From contig NZ_WIJK01000006.1 of NCBI RefSeq assembly GCF_009496285.1, positions 1 through 64,000 of the forward strand: DNA of 64,000 nucleotides. Reading direction: 5' to 3'. The stretch comes from Streptococcus mitis. GTDB taxonomy: Bacteria > Bacillota > Bacilli > Lactobacillales > Streptococcaceae. The position numbers and the translations under genes were made by a program. Below the pieces are notes generated by a model that was not told the origin of the DNA, searched no databases, and saw only the letters and a program-made list of their open reading frames with translations. Of the stretch, positions 9,788-18,382 are shown one piece after another (within the stretch, counting starts at the first letter, position 1; each line of letters opens with the position of its first letter).

Positions 9788-9931
9788 GGTGTCAACATTT
9801 TCTGTTAACAAAATCATACTTTTTTATTTTCCTAAAATTTAGGAACTTTACTCTACTTTAATACATCACATTTTAAATCCTTTCAATCTTTAAATAACTA
9901 TTTGTTGTAATAGCTAAACCCAGTCCCCCTG

Positions 9932-10054
9932 TTAATCAGGCGGGTTATTTAGGTTACGGACAGAACCGCTAATTTTAGACTTCCAAACAACTCTGTAAAA
10001 AATAACAAGGTTATCTTTTTCTCTTTTATCATCTAGGTACATTTCCCCATCCAT
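9932..10054 (-). other. Short open frame in the 9742-10210 gap, possible decayed gene end
   Basis: The gap between the surface-protein start and the YtxH-like gene is about 470 bp. A minus-strand frame from ATG 10054 encodes 40 residues, starting MDGEMYLDDKREKDNLVIFY and ending KISGSVRNLNNPPD. There is no convincing ribosome site, and the same frame is closed by TAA just upstream at 10076-10078. The composition looks protein-like rather than random, so I consider it a fragment of a lost gene or a small hypothetical. I do not recognise it. Nothing else is visible in this gap apart from the terminator at 10163. Confidence 0.25.
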
Positions 10055-10162
10055 ATGAAGATCAATAACTTGCTGTTAAAATTTCAGTAAATTAAGAAAG
10101 AAATCTAAATATTACACTTTCTATACTGCCATTATATCACAAAGAGTTCATTAAAGGAAAAA

Positions 10163-10205
10163 AATCACCATTCTTGATTCTCTAGAAAACCAAGAAATGG
10201 TGATT
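10163..10205 (-). terminator. Terminator of the hprK-lgt-DUF948-ytxH operon
   Basis: The arms AATCACCATTCTTG and CAAGAAATGGTGATT pair over about 14 bp with one bulged base. On the minus strand the hairpin directly follows the YtxH stop codon and is followed by TTTTTTTCC. Confidence 0.75.
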
Positions 10206-10210
10206 CTATG

Positions 10211-10606
10211 TTAATTTTCTTGAAGCTCGATGACAATTTCTTGACCATTTTCTTTTTCTTCCACAACTACTTTCTCTTCCAGTTGTGATTTAAAATGATT
10301 CAAGGTTTCTTTTGAAGCTTCAGTCGCTTGTTGAGCATGATATTTTGCTTTATCAAGAACAGTGTCAAGAGTAATTTCCCCAGATTCAATCTGCTCTTTT
10401 GTTTTAAGAACAAATTCTTTGGTTTGTTCTTTGACATCCGTTAATTTTTCACAAACCTGCTCTTTAGCATACTCAGGATCTTCTTTTAGATCTTCTAAAA
10501 ATTCTTGTGCATGGCTTCTCACTTGCTTACCTTTATCACTTGTTAAAAACAAGGCTGCAGCAACACCTGAAACAGTTCCTAGAAAGATAGATGATAGTTT
10601 ACCCAT
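10211..10606 (-). CDS. YtxH-domain membrane-associated protein
   Basis: A 131-residue protein with one N-terminal hydrophobic segment (about residues 4-22, IFLGTVSGVAAALFL) followed by a long charged helical tail rich in Glu and Lys. This is the usual layout of YtxH-family proteins, which are general-stress or envelope-associated in Firmicutes and of unknown biochemical role. It is the last gene of a minus-strand run after the DUF948 gene, 15 bp apart, and a terminator follows directly. The DUF948-YtxH pairing is common and suggests the two act together at the membrane. Confidence 0.85.
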   Translation of the reverse strand: MGKLSSIFLGTVSGVAAALFLTSDKGKQVRSHAQEFLEDLKEDPEYAKEQVCEKLTDVKEQTKEFVLKTKEQIESGEITLDTVLDKAKYHAQQATEASKETLNHFKSQLEEKVVVEEKENGQEIVIELQEN

Positions 10607-10621
10607 TAGCTTACTCCTTTT

Positions 10622-11005
10622 TTATTTTTTGAAAAATTTACTTGCAACTCGAATAGCTGACAAGCCTGCGCCAGTCTTCAATGTTTTTGAACCAGCAGAT
10701 GATGCCTTTTTACTCAAAACACGCGCTTGATCATTAAGGTCTGATACAGAAACAGACAAATCAGCCACTGCTGTAAAGAGGGGGTCAATCGTTGCCACTT
10801 TAACGTTGATATCATCAACCAGAACATTGACCTTTGTAAGCAATTCATTTGTTTGATGAAGAGTTACATCTACATCTGATGTTAAAGTTTTAACAGTTTT
10901 TTCAGTTTCATCAATTACACGACCAACTTTTTGAAGGGTAATAATCAGATAAACTAAAAATACAACCAAGGCAATTGCCACAATAATATAAGCCACTTCT
11001 AACAT
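10622..11005 (-). CDS. DUF948 membrane protein
   Basis: A 127-residue protein with an N-terminal transmembrane helix (about residues 4-24, VAYIIVAIALVVFLVYLII) and then a long amphipathic coiled-coil-like region (T/V/D heptads, about 30-100), matching the DUF948 family. It lies 1 bp after lgt and 15 bp before the YtxH-like gene, so it is cotranscribed. The function of the family is unknown; the shape suggests a membrane-tethered coiled coil. A short Lys-rich tail ends the protein. Confidence 0.85.
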   Translation of the reverse strand: MLEVAYIIVAIALVVFLVYLIITLQKVGRVIDETEKTVKTLTSDVDVTLHQTNELLTKVNVLVDDINVKVATIDPLFTAVADLSVSVSDLNDQARVLSKKASSAGSKTLKTGAGLSAIRVASKFFKK

Positions 11006-11006
11006 T

Positions 11007-11795
11007 TTAATTCTCCTTTTTTACATTATAAAATGGTGCTTTTTCCCGATTTTGATAAAAGATGATATAAATACCAAGGCCAATCAATAGGGCAGACAAC
11101 CACTGGGATACTCGGAGCCCAAAGAACATGAGACTATCCGTACGCATTCCCTCGATAATCATACGTCCAAATCCGTACCAAATTAGATAAAAGGCAGTGA
11201 TCTGACCACGACGGATATTCTTTAATCGGCGTCTAAAAATGACAATCAAGGCAAAACCGATCAGATTCCAGATAGATTCGTATAAGAAGGTTGGTTGGCG
11301 GTATGAGCCATCAATATACATTTGATTCTTAATAAAATCAGGTAAGTAATCAAGATTTTCAACGACTGCTCCATAAGCTTCTTGGTTAAAGAAGTTTCCC
11401 CAACGCCCTAAACTCTGAGCAATCATGACGCTCGGAGCTGCAATATCTAAGAAATCCCAAGTATTGATTAATTTGCGATCAGCAAAGATATAGAGAACAA
11501 TCGCTCCAGTAATTAAACCGCCATAAATCGCAAGACCACCATTCCAAATAGCAAAAATCTCTCCCAGATGTTGGCTATAGTAATCAAATCTAAAAATAAC
11601 ATAGTAGAGTCTAGCACCAATGATGGATAAAGGAAAGGCAATTAAGATAAAGTCCAAAATATCATCAGATAAAATCTTCTTTTTAGGCGCTTCTTTACTG
11701 GCAAGGTATACCGCTAAAACAAGACCTGAAACAATGCAGAGTGCATACCATCTAACAGCTAAAGGGCCAATTTGAAAAGCAATTGGATCAATCAT
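11007..11795 (-). CDS. lgt: Prolipoprotein diacylglyceryl transferase
   Basis: A 262-residue polytopic membrane enzyme that transfers diacylglycerol from phosphatidylglycerol to the lipobox cysteine of prolipoproteins, the first step of lipoprotein maturation. Visible signatures are [14 protein letters not shown] near residue 85 and the family motif [14 protein letters not shown] near 128, plus about seven hydrophobic segments. Its start overlaps the hprK end by 8 bp, which suggests translational coupling. The hprK-lgt order is standard in streptococci. The length fits the family. Confidence 0.97.
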   Translation of the reverse strand: MIDPIAFQIGPLAVRWYALCIVSGLVLAVYLASKEAPKKKILSDDILDFILIAFPLSIIGARLYYVIFRFDYYSQHLGEIFAIWNGGLAIYGGLITGAIVLYIFADRKLINTWDFLDIAAPSVMIAQSLGRWGNFFNQEAYGAVVENLDYLPDFIKNQMYIDGSYRQPTFLYESIWNLIGFALIVIFRRRLKNIRRGQITAFYLIWYGFGRMIIEGMRTDSLMFFGLRVSQWLSALLIGLGIYIIFYQNREKAPFYNVKKEN

Positions 11796-12723
11796 CTTTC
11801 ACCTCGTTCTTTGCAATCAGATTTGTCAATCTTTCTTCAAACAATCGAGTAGCATCAAAGCCCATTTCCTTAGCACGATAATTCATCGCTGCTGCTTCGA
11901 TAACGACAGAAATATTACGTCCTGTTTTTACAGGAATGCGGATACGCGGAATGGCTACTCCAGAAATCTCCAATTCTTCAGCATTATTGCCTAGGCGATC
12001 AAAAGTCTTTTGTGTGTCATAATTTTCTAGATAGACAGCCAACTGAACTTGTGAAGAATCCTTAACTGCACTGGCACCATAAAGACTCATCACATCTATA
12101 ATACCAACACCACGAATCTCAAGTAAATGCTTCAAGATTTCAGCTGGTTCACCCCAGAGAGTCATTTCATCCTTAGCAAAGATATCTACACGGTCATCCG
12201 CTACCAAACGGTGTCCTCGTTTCACGAGTTCTAGACCTGTCTCACTCTTACCAATACCACTGTCGCCCTGGATTAACACACCCATACCATAGATGTCCAT
12301 CAAGACACCATGTACACTTTCACGCTCAGCCAAACGAGAATCTAGGTAACTTGACAATTCCCCAGACAGACGACTTGTTGCTGTACGACTCGTTAAAATA
12401 GCGATTTTACATTCTCTAGCAGCCTTTAGCATTTCCTCTGGAACTACTAAACCACGCGCAACAATAACTGCAGGTGTTTCTGGTTGAAACATCTTTTTCA
12501 AAACCTGGTAGCGGTTATGAGAAGACATACTAATCAGATAAGACCACTCTTTCATTCCCAAAAGTTGAATCCGCTCTGGAGTATAGTAGTCAAAATACCC
12601 CGTCATTTCAAGCCCTGGTCGCGTAATATCCGCAGTATTGATTTTCTTTTCAAGTAATTCAGTCTCACCATAGACAATGTCTAGTCTGAGCTTATCAATC
12701 ACTTCTTTGACTAAAACCGACAT
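11788..12723 (-). CDS. hprK: HPr kinase/phosphorylase
   Basis: A 311-residue bifunctional enzyme that phosphorylates or dephosphorylates Ser46 of the PTS protein HPr and so controls CcpA-dependent catabolite repression. The P-loop GDSGIGKSE (about residues 152-160) and the downstream signature [11 protein letters not shown] are clear. I use ATG 12723, preceded by AAGGAGA and giving the usual N-terminus [10 protein letters not shown]; an upstream TTG at 12738 would add five residues. It heads the hprK-lgt-DUF948-ytxH operon. Confidence 0.97.
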   Translation of the reverse strand: MSVLVKEVIDKLRLDIVYGETELLEKKINTADITRPGLEMTGYFDYYTPERIQLLGMKEWSYLISMSSHNRYQVLKKMFQPETPAVIVARGLVVPEEMLKAARECKIAILTSRTATSRLSGELSSYLDSRLAERESVHGVLMDIYGMGVLIQGDSGIGKSETGLELVKRGHRLVADDRVDIFAKDEMTLWGEPAEILKHLLEIRGVGIIDVMSLYGASAVKDSSQVQLAVYLENYDTQKTFDRLGNNAEELEISGVAIPRIRIPVKTGRNISVVIEAAAMNYRAKEMGFDATRLFEERLTNLIAKNEVKDD

Positions 12724-12816
12724 AATTTTCTCCTTCAATCAAGTTCTTCCCTCTATTATATCAAATTGTAGGAGGAAGTTTCAGAATTTTGCAGAATTTA
12801 TAGGATTTATTTAAAG

Positions 12817-12841
12817 CAAAAAAGACTAGATTACTCTAGCC
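12817..12841 (-). terminator. Terminator of rpsU
   Basis: On the minus strand GGCTAGA-GTAA-TCTAGTC forms a 7-bp stem (one G-U pair) followed by TTTTTTGC, 11 bp past the rpsU stop codon. Confidence 0.8.
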
Positions 12842-12852
12842 TTTCTTATTAA

Positions 12853-13029
12853 TTAGAATTTTTTACGTTTACGAGCTGCTTCTGACTTACGTTTACGTTT
12901 TACAGAAGGTTTTTCATAGAATTCACGTTTGCGTGTTTCTTGAAGAGTACCAGCTTTAGTAACTGCACGTTTGAAACGACGAAGTGCATCGTCAAGAGAT
13001 TCATTCTTACGTACTACTGTTTTAGACAT
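12853..13029 (-). CDS. rpsU: Small-subunit ribosomal protein S21
   Basis: A 58-residue very basic protein, [20 protein letters not shown] at the start and a Lys/Arg-rich tail, typical of bacterial S21. S21 helps initiation base pairing in the 30S subunit. ATG 13029 is chosen because AAGGGAG lies 7-9 nt upstream and the N-terminus matches the family; an upstream in-frame ATG would add 8 residues. It has its own terminator and appears to be transcribed alone. Confidence 0.97.
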
Positions 13030-13158
13030 TTTTTTCACTCCCTTCAAGTTCAAGATCTATTCTATTTTACACGGAATAAAGAAAATTGTCAAGAAAAAAA
13101 TGAAATTCTCCCAAATCATTCAATTTAAAATTTACAAGATTTTACCATTATGTCTAGC

Positions 13159-13503
13159 CTAGTTCTCCACTTCTAAGGTTTGTTCTAAACAAACACTTAA
13201 TTTTTTAATTTCTAACCCCATGTGGTCTAGGTACTCCCAATAATCTGACGGTAGATCAAAAATGGTATATAAGTCCTTGCTGTCAACGTGATCAACAAGA
13301 TGTTTCAGTATTTGCTCTCGAATAAAATATAAATCCTTTACTTGACCTAAACTAATAGCTTCCAGCTTTGCTAAATACTGACATAAAGCAGAAAGTGAAG
13401 AACAATCAAATTTGTCTTCTTCATGTAAAAAATACAAAAAATTTTGATTTTCAACCCTTATCATATTTGAAATATATTCAGAGCAAAAAACCACCCAATC
13501 CAT
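13159..13503 (-). CDS. Hypothetical protein, about 114 residues
   Basis: I do not recognise this protein. It is acidic and rich in Leu and Asp with no membrane segment or signal peptide; residues 25-110 look helical (for example SSLSALCQYLAKLEAISLGQ). The ATG at 13503 sits in the loop of the nagB terminator and lacks a ribosome site, so translation may instead start at the internal ATG 13464 (MIRVENQNF), giving 101 residues. It follows nagB by 30 bp on the same strand and would need readthrough or its own promoter. Confidence 0.55.
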   Translation of the reverse strand: MDWVVFCSEYISNMIRVENQNFLYFLHEEDKFDCSSLSALCQYLAKLEAISLGQVKDLYFIREQILKHLVDHVDSKDLYTIFDLPSDYWEYLDHMGLEIKKLSVCLEQTLEVEN

Positions 13504-13519
13504 AGGATCGAATGGTTTT
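13485..13519 (-). terminator. Terminator of nagB
   Basis: On the minus strand AAAACCATTCGATCC pairs fully (with G-U pairs) with GGATTGGGTGGTTTT around a 3-nt loop and is followed by TTTTTTG. It begins 15 bp after the nagB stop codon. The start codon of the downstream hypothetical gene lies in the loop. Confidence 0.75.
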
Positions 13520-13533
13520 TAATGATTAAAATC

Positions 13534-14241
13534 TTATTTTTTTAACAAGCTGAGTGCTGCTGCATCTGCGATAATGGTCACATCTGGATGGTTTTGTAGG
13601 CTACTTGCCGGTAGACTTTCTGTCACAGGGCCTTCAACAGTTCCAGCGATAGCTTCTGCTTTTGATTCACCATAAGCAAATAGAAGGATGGACTTAGCAT
13701 CCAAAATGTTCTTAATCCCCATTGAAATAGCTTGGGTTGGAACATCTTCAATCTTCTCAAAGAAGCGCGCGTTAGCTTCGATTGTAGACTGATCTAGCTC
13801 TACAAGGTGAGTTTGGCTATCAAATGGTGTGCCTGGTTCATTAAAGCCAATATGACCATTGCGGCCAATCCCTAAGATTTGTAGGTCAACGGGATGGTCA
13901 GCAAGAATTTGGTTGTAGCGTTCTACTTCTGCTTCTGCATTATCCTTGACACCACGTGGCAAGAAACTTTCTTTAAATGGCTTCTTGTTGAATAGATTTT
14001 CTTGCATAAAGTAACGGTATGATTGAGGATTGTCCCCATCAAGACCTACGTACTCATCCAAGTTCACACTTGTAAGATTTGAAAAATCAAGATCGCTCTC
14101 AACGATTCGTTGGTAAAATTCCAGAGGGCTACTTCCTGTTGCAAGTCCCAATGTTTGTGCACCGTTTTCCAATTTTTCTTTTAAGATATCAAAAGCAACT
14201 TTTCCACCTTCAATTGGATTTTCCACTTGAATAACTTTCAT
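13534..14241 (-). CDS. nagB: Glucosamine-6-phosphate deaminase
   Basis: A 235-residue cytoplasmic enzyme that converts glucosamine-6-phosphate to fructose-6-phosphate and ammonia, moving amino sugars into glycolysis. Motifs seen: GLATGSSP near residue 33, NLDEYVGL near 62 and the catalytic [14 protein letters not shown] near 118. ATG 14241 is preceded by GGAGGAC, and the N-terminus MKVIQVENP fits the family. The promoter carries a NagR-type palindrome, and a possible cre site lies just upstream, so induction by amino sugars and glucose repression are likely. Confidence 0.97.
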   Translation of the reverse strand: MKVIQVENPIEGGKVAFDILKEKLENGAQTLGLATGSSPLEFYQRIVESDLDFSNLTSVNLDEYVGLDGDNPQSYRYFMQENLFNKKPFKESFLPRGVKDNAEAEVERYNQILADHPVDLQILGIGRNGHIGFNEPGTPFDSQTHLVELDQSTIEANARFFEKIEDVPTQAISMGIKNILDAKSILLFAYGESKAEAIAGTVEGPVTESLPASSLQNHPDVTIIADAAALSLLKK

Positions 14242-14268
14242 AATTTTGTCCTCCATATTCTTTATTTT

Positions 14269-14297
14269 ATTATATGGTATAGACCAATTTTTGTCAA
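14269..14297 (-). promoter_or_regulatory. nagB promoter with NagR-type operator in the spacer
   Basis: On the minus strand TTGACA (14292-14297) and TATAAT (14269-14274) are separated by exactly 17 bp. The spacer contains TGGTCTATACCA (14275-14286), which closely matches the dre palindrome bound by GntR-type NagR/YvoA repressors of amino-sugar genes. A cre-like sequence TGAAAACGATTTAT overlaps 14297-14310. The promoter is seen directly; the regulator is inferred from the operator type. Confidence 0.8.
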
Positions 14298-14763
14298 GTG
14301 AAAACGATTTATTTTTGTTGAAAATATGACAGTAGCCTCAAAACAGCTACTGTCTTGTCTCATTTGATTCTTAAAACCTTGATAGACTTGACAAATAGTA
14401 GGAAAGAGCCAAAAAAGCTCGATAATATTTGTAATAGGCAAATTCCTATAGATATTATGGAGCTTTTTATTGTATCGAATTGTCAAATGAAGAGCAGATA
14501 GTAGATTGCATACAGAATAGTGCACTGTGACTTCTAAAACATTGCGAGAAATTGATTTGACTTCCTTAATCAATTTATCCAGATTTTATTTCACTTCACT
14601 ATACTTTCAAGGTCTATTATTTAGTATATCCTCCGACAAGTGAATGGTATCATCAACTAACATGAGATTGCTAGCATTGAAAGAATTTTTTTAATAATAT
14701 TAGCAACATATTTATTTTACAAAAAATATTAATCATAAAAAATCTTGTTCATCTATACTGAAT
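14298..14763. other. Non-coding gap upstream of nagB with inverted repeat
   Basis: No supported gene in about 470 bp. GACAGTAGC (14328-14336) and GCTACTGTC (14346-14354) form a perfect 9-bp hairpin. A minus-strand frame of 103 codons covers 14262-14573 but runs through the nagB promoter and lacks a ribosome site. Its stretch WLFPTICQVYQGFKNQ is faintly like the C-terminal part of ISL3-type transposases, so a decayed insertion element is possible. The part from 14580 to 14763 is AT-rich and shows nothing else. Confidence 0.3.
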
Positions 14764-15399
14764 CTATAAAATATATTTTTTTAAAGTATTTGATAAAGCT
14801 TGATAACCAGCGACACTGAGATGAAGACCATCCGTTGTATAGTCTGCCTTGAGTTGCCCCTCTTGATCGAGTAAGTTCTCAAAAACAGGCACAAATTCAA
14901 CCTGCATATAGGCAGAGGCAAGGTCTTGATAGGCTTGGTTCCAAGCCTTGATTTTCTCATTGGTACGAATATAAATAGTCTGCTTGAAGTCCGTACTCTC
15001 ATTGACCGGCAAAATGGAAACTAGCTTAATCTGTGACAGCGGATAGTCACGAGAAATACTTTGAATCACACTTTCAAGATTTGTTAATGCTTGACTCATT
15101 GGAATATCTTTCCCAATGTCATTGGTCCCAATCAAAAGTACAATTTGATCCACTGCATCGCCATAGAGATGAGCATCAAGATTTTCTCGTAAAAGTCCCG
15201 TCTGGTAGCCTCGAATCCCTCGATTCACAATGGTTTTTGACGTTCCCAATAATTCTTGCAAGGGATAATACTCAATAATAGAATCTCCAATAAAAATGAT
15301 ATCTGGTTCAATTATCGAGATTTGATTAAGTTCACGATACTTGTTTTGGATTTTTTCTTGCTCTTTTAGGAGCCACGTTTCTAACAACTGCACTGCCAT
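14764..15399 (-). CDS. SGNH/GDSL-type hydrolase
   Basis: A 211-residue protein without a signal peptide, so cytoplasmic. It carries the SGNH hydrolase blocks: FIGDSIIEYY (block I with the nucleophile Ser, near residue 36), a conserved Gly in IRGYQTG, LIGTNDIG (block III) and TDGLHLS (block V with the Asp-His pair, near 189). Members are esterases, lipases or acetylhydrolases; the substrate cannot be told. The start codon ATG 15399 lies 1 bp after the stop of the upstream HAD gene, and its AGGAGAA ribosome site is inside that gene, so the two are coupled. Confidence 0.9.
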   Translation of the reverse strand: MAVQLLETWLLKEQEKIQNKYRELNQISIIEPDIIFIGDSIIEYYPLQELLGTSKTIVNRGIRGYQTGLLRENLDAHLYGDAVDQIVLLIGTNDIGKDIPMSQALTNLESVIQSISRDYPLSQIKLVSILPVNESTDFKQTIYIRTNEKIKAWNQAYQDLASAYMQVEFVPVFENLLDQEGQLKADYTTDGLHLSVAGYQALSNTLKKYIL

Positions 15400-15400
15400 T

Positions 15401-16228
15401 TCATTCTCCTTTTTCTAGCCAGTCTTCCAAAACCTGATAAACTCCTGCCTGACTATTGGATGGAGCAAAGTCAGTTGCTACTGCTTTGGCCTTGTCGTCG
15501 GCATTTTCCATGGCATAGGAAATTCCAGCTAATTGAAGCATTTCTACATCATTTTCACTATCACCAAAAGCCATGATTTCCTCAGCTTTGATGTCCCAAC
15601 GCTTGAGTAGCTCTTGCAAGCCCCAGGCTTTATGAATACCAGCCTGAAGAATATCGATACAGCCATAACCACTTGAGACAGCCTGAACATGACCATTAAA
15701 GAGCTGATTGATTTCCTCTAAAACTGAGTCAGAGCGCTCCTCACCGACCACCAAGCTCATTTTTAACACTCCACCAAAAAGATGAGATTCTAACTCTTCC
15801 ACAAAATTCATACGCTGATAAAAAAGTTCAATCATCTCTGGAGTCATAAAATTTTCAAGTTGAGTAAAGACGGTGCCTTCTTTTACAAAACCACCATTCA
15901 TACTGGTCACTACAAACTGATCTTGGCATTCTCGTCCCTTGAAAAATTCTAAAGCCCGATTAACCATGTCATCATCCCAAGTTTGAGCCTGTAAAAGTTG
16001 ATTTCCTTCAAAAATTCTCGCCCCATTAGCTACAATCAAAACTACTCGCTCTGTCAAATGCCCTAGTAATTGTTTCACACGATGAATCTCATTTCCAGTC
16101 GCAATGACAAATCGAATTCCCCTTTCTTCTAGATGATCAAGAATCTTCTCCAAACGAGGTAAATCTACTTGACCTTTGGGATCCAATAAGGTTCCATCCA
16201 GGTCTGTCGCAATTAATTTTATCGTCAT
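15401..16228 (-). CDS. Cof-type HAD-IIB phosphatase
   Basis: A 275-residue haloacid-dehalogenase phosphatase. Motif I (ATDLDGTLLD) is at residues 6-15 with the nucleophile Asp, and motif IV (GDSENDVEML) is near 219; the middle holds a C2-type cap, as in Cof/YidA proteins that dephosphorylate sugar phosphates or cofactors. I choose ATG 16228 behind GAGGAGA; the longer frame from 16258 overlaps the previous gene and is unlikely. It lies between the CapA-like pseudogene and the SGNH hydrolase on the same strand, probably one transcript. Confidence 0.92.
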   Translation of the reverse strand: MTIKLIATDLDGTLLDPKGQVDLPRLEKILDHLEERGIRFVIATGNEIHRVKQLLGHLTERVVLIVANGARIFEGNQLLQAQTWDDDMVNRALEFFKGRECQDQFVVTSMNGGFVKEGTVFTQLENFMTPEMIELFYQRMNFVEELESHLFGGVLKMSLVVGEERSDSVLEEINQLFNGHVQAVSSGYGCIDILQAGIHKAWGLQELLKRWDIKAEEIMAFGDSENDVEMLQLAGISYAMENADDKAKAVATDFAPSNSQAGVYQVLEDWLEKGE

Positions 16229-16251
16229 CTCGTCTCCTCTAAGAAATACCA

Positions 16252-17598
16252 CTACCACTTCAAGCCAACATGTTCATTCATTTCTTTGTAGGCTATGTCA
16301 ACTCTCTCCTTGGTTTCCTCATCCAATTTTTCACGATGAGCTCCACCTTCTATAAAATCTTCCAAGATATAGGTCTGATAAAGAAAAAGTGGATAGCCGT
16401 CAGGTGAATAGGTGCCTTTTGGAGTACGGTTAACCCAAGTTGGATGAGCCTCTGCAGTCTCAATAGTGGTCTTGCCTGCTTTCTTCTTTATGGTTACGTC
16501 CATGAGGACCCCACGCTCCGTCCATTTGGCATTTTCCTCATCCTGCATGGTTTCAATCCGTTGATTAGATAGGAAATTGCCCATAGAGTAGATAATGAGT
16601 TTTTTATCTCCATCTTTTTCAACTGTTTCAGCTGGTTAAACAACGTGAGGATGCCCTCCAAAGATAAGGTCAGCTCCCCAGTCAATCATCTTGTGGTAGA
16701 GAATCTTTTGTTCTTCAGTTGGTTCTAATTGATACTCAATTCCCATTTGCGGCATGACAACGGTTATGTCTGCCTCTTTTTCAGCTCGCTCAATTTCAGC
16801 CTTCATCTTATCTTCATTTAAGTCGGACAGGTAATTATTGTAATCCTCTTTAGAGATATATTCCTCGATACCATTAAAGCCATAAGAATAGGCTAGGAAA
16901 GCAACCTTAATACCATTTACTTCCTTAATCACTAAAGGCGCCTTATCACGCGCTTCATGGGCATATACTCCAATTGGAGTTATGCCTGCCTTTTCGATCA
17001 CATCCGCTGTAGAGATAACTCCTTCCAACTGGGAATCCAAGATGTGATTGTGGGCCAAGTCCAGCACCTGATAACCAGCATCCTTTATCGCATCCATAAC
17101 TTCTCCTGGAGCATTAAATAAAGGATAGCCTGCTAGGTAATGGTCCTTACTAATAGTCCCTTCAAAGTCTCCTATGACTAGATCAGCCTTCTTAAACCAA
17201 GGTTTGACATAGTCAAAATTTTCATGAAAATCATAGCTCCCATCCTCTTTTAGAGCTGTACGATAAATAGGAATATGATAAAGCAAATCTCCATGAGCCA
17301 TTATACGAGCACTGGTTTCTTGCTCCGTATCTGCATTCTTTTCCTGAGAATTTAACTTTTTCTGTATAGCACTTGGATCACTACTGCTTAAAGAAACCCC
17401 TCGAGCTCCTTCTACTAACAAAGTCGTGACCATGGAGAGAGCTACGAAAGCCAACAAAACTACAATAAAAGTTCTATTGCTCCACTGCTTATAGTTCCTG
17501 AAAAATCGAACAGAATGTCTAATAGCATGTAGAACAGGACCTTTTTTTCTTTTTCTACTACGTTGTTCCAAATTTTTTCTCCCTGTTTTTTGATGCAA
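16252..17598 (-). pseudogene. CapA-family (poly-gamma-glutamate type) protein, broken by in-frame TAA
   Basis: One continuous frame of 449 codons is interrupted by TAA at 16636-16638, after residues GGHPHVV. The frame continues with PAETVEKDGDKKLIIYSMGNF and on to the normal stop, so a single base change (probably CAA Gln to TAA) explains it. The product is a CapA/PgsA-like metallophosphatase-fold protein: N-terminal transmembrane helix (about residues 43-62), AHGDLLYH, GDFEGTIS, LDLAHNHILD, GGHPHV and SMGNFLSNQR. The start is uncertain: TTG 17598 is very close to AAGGAG, and TTG 17571 has GGGAG 7 nt upstream. The truncated product would keep most motifs but lose the last 128 residues. A sequencing error is the alternative. 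Confidence 0.85.
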
Positions 17599-17726
17599 GT
17601 CTCCTTAATTTATTATACCATAGACAAGATAGTATTTCATCTGGAGAATGCATCCTGATAGAACTAATGTGCTTTCATTTTAGGCTATTTTGTGTTATCA
17701 TGTAAAGTAAGAAAAGGAGAGAGAAC

Positions 17727-18338
17727 ATGTCTGCTATAGAAAGAATTACCAAAGCTGCTCATTTAATTGATATGAAAGATATTATCCGCGAAGGAAACCC
17801 AACTCTTCGTGCCGTTGCTGAAGAAGTCAGCTTCCCCTTGAGTGATCAAGATATCATTCTCGGAGAAAAAATGATGCAATTTTTAAAACACTCACAAGAC
17901 CCTGTTATGGCTGAAAAATTAGGGCTACGTGGAGGAGTTGGTCTTGCTGCACCACAACTCGATATCTCAAAACGCATCATCGCTGTTTTAGTTCCTAATA
18001 TCACCGAGGAAGGTGAAACACCTCAAGAAGCCTATGACTTACAGGCTGTTATGTACAATCCTAAAATCGTCTCACATTCAGTCCAAGATGCTGCTCTAGG
18101 TGAAGGAGAAGGTTGCTTGTCTGTTGACCGTGCTGTTCCAGGTTATGTTATCCGCCATGCTCGAGTAACTGTTGACTATTTTGATAAAGATGGAGAAAAG
18201 CACCGCATCAAACTAAAAGGCTATAATTCTATTGTAGTTCAACACGAAATTGACCACTTAAATGGCATTATGTTCTACGATCGTATCAATGAAAAAGACC
18301 CATTTGAAGTTAAAGATGGTTTGCTCATTCTTGAATAA
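17727..18338 (+). CDS. def: Peptide deformylase
   Basis: A 203-residue metalloenzyme that removes the formyl group from nascent proteins. The three family motifs are intact: GVGLAAPQ (about residues 72-79), EGCLS (about 129-133) and QHEIDHLNG (about 172-180), which supply the metal ligands Cys and two His and the catalytic Glu. The length of just over 200 residues and the internal insert are typical of type II enzymes of Gram-positive cocci. ATG 17727 follows AAGGAGAGAGAAC. A terminator follows 3 bp after the stop codon. Confidence 0.97.
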   Translation: MSAIERITKAAHLIDMKDIIREGNPTLRAVAEEVSFPLSDQDIILGEKMMQFLKHSQDPVMAEKLGLRGGVGLAAPQLDISKRIIAVLVPNITEEGETPQEAYDLQAVMYNPKIVSHSVQDAALGEGEGCLSVDRAVPGYVIRHARVTVDYFDKDGEKHRIKLKGYNSIVVQHEIDHLNGIMFYDRINEKDPFEVKDGLLILE

Positions 18339-18340
18339 AG

Positions 18341-18366
18341 AAAATCCCGTTGCAAGACGGGATTTT
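18341..18366 (+). terminator. Terminator of def
   Basis: AAAATCCCGT and ACGGGATTTT form a perfect 10-bp stem with a 6-nt loop immediately after def, followed by TGTGTT. Its 3' arm is also the upstream part of the next promoter. Confidence 0.8.
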
Positions 18367-18376
18367 GTGTTATAAT
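18350..18376 (+). promoter_or_regulatory. Extended -10 promoter predicting a leaderless mRNA
   Basis: TGT-TATAAT (extended -10, box at 18371-18376) lies only 6 bp before the ATG at 18383, with a weak -35 TTGCAA at 18350-18355 (15-bp spacer). Transcription should begin at or next to the start codon. No ribosome-binding sequence is present between box and ATG. Confidence 0.65.
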
Positions 18377-18382
18377 GAAGAT

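Noticed and set aside
14262-14573. 103-codon minus-strand frame upstream of nagB as a gene
   Set aside because: It runs through the nagB promoter and operator and lacks a ribosome site; kept only as a possible element remnant.
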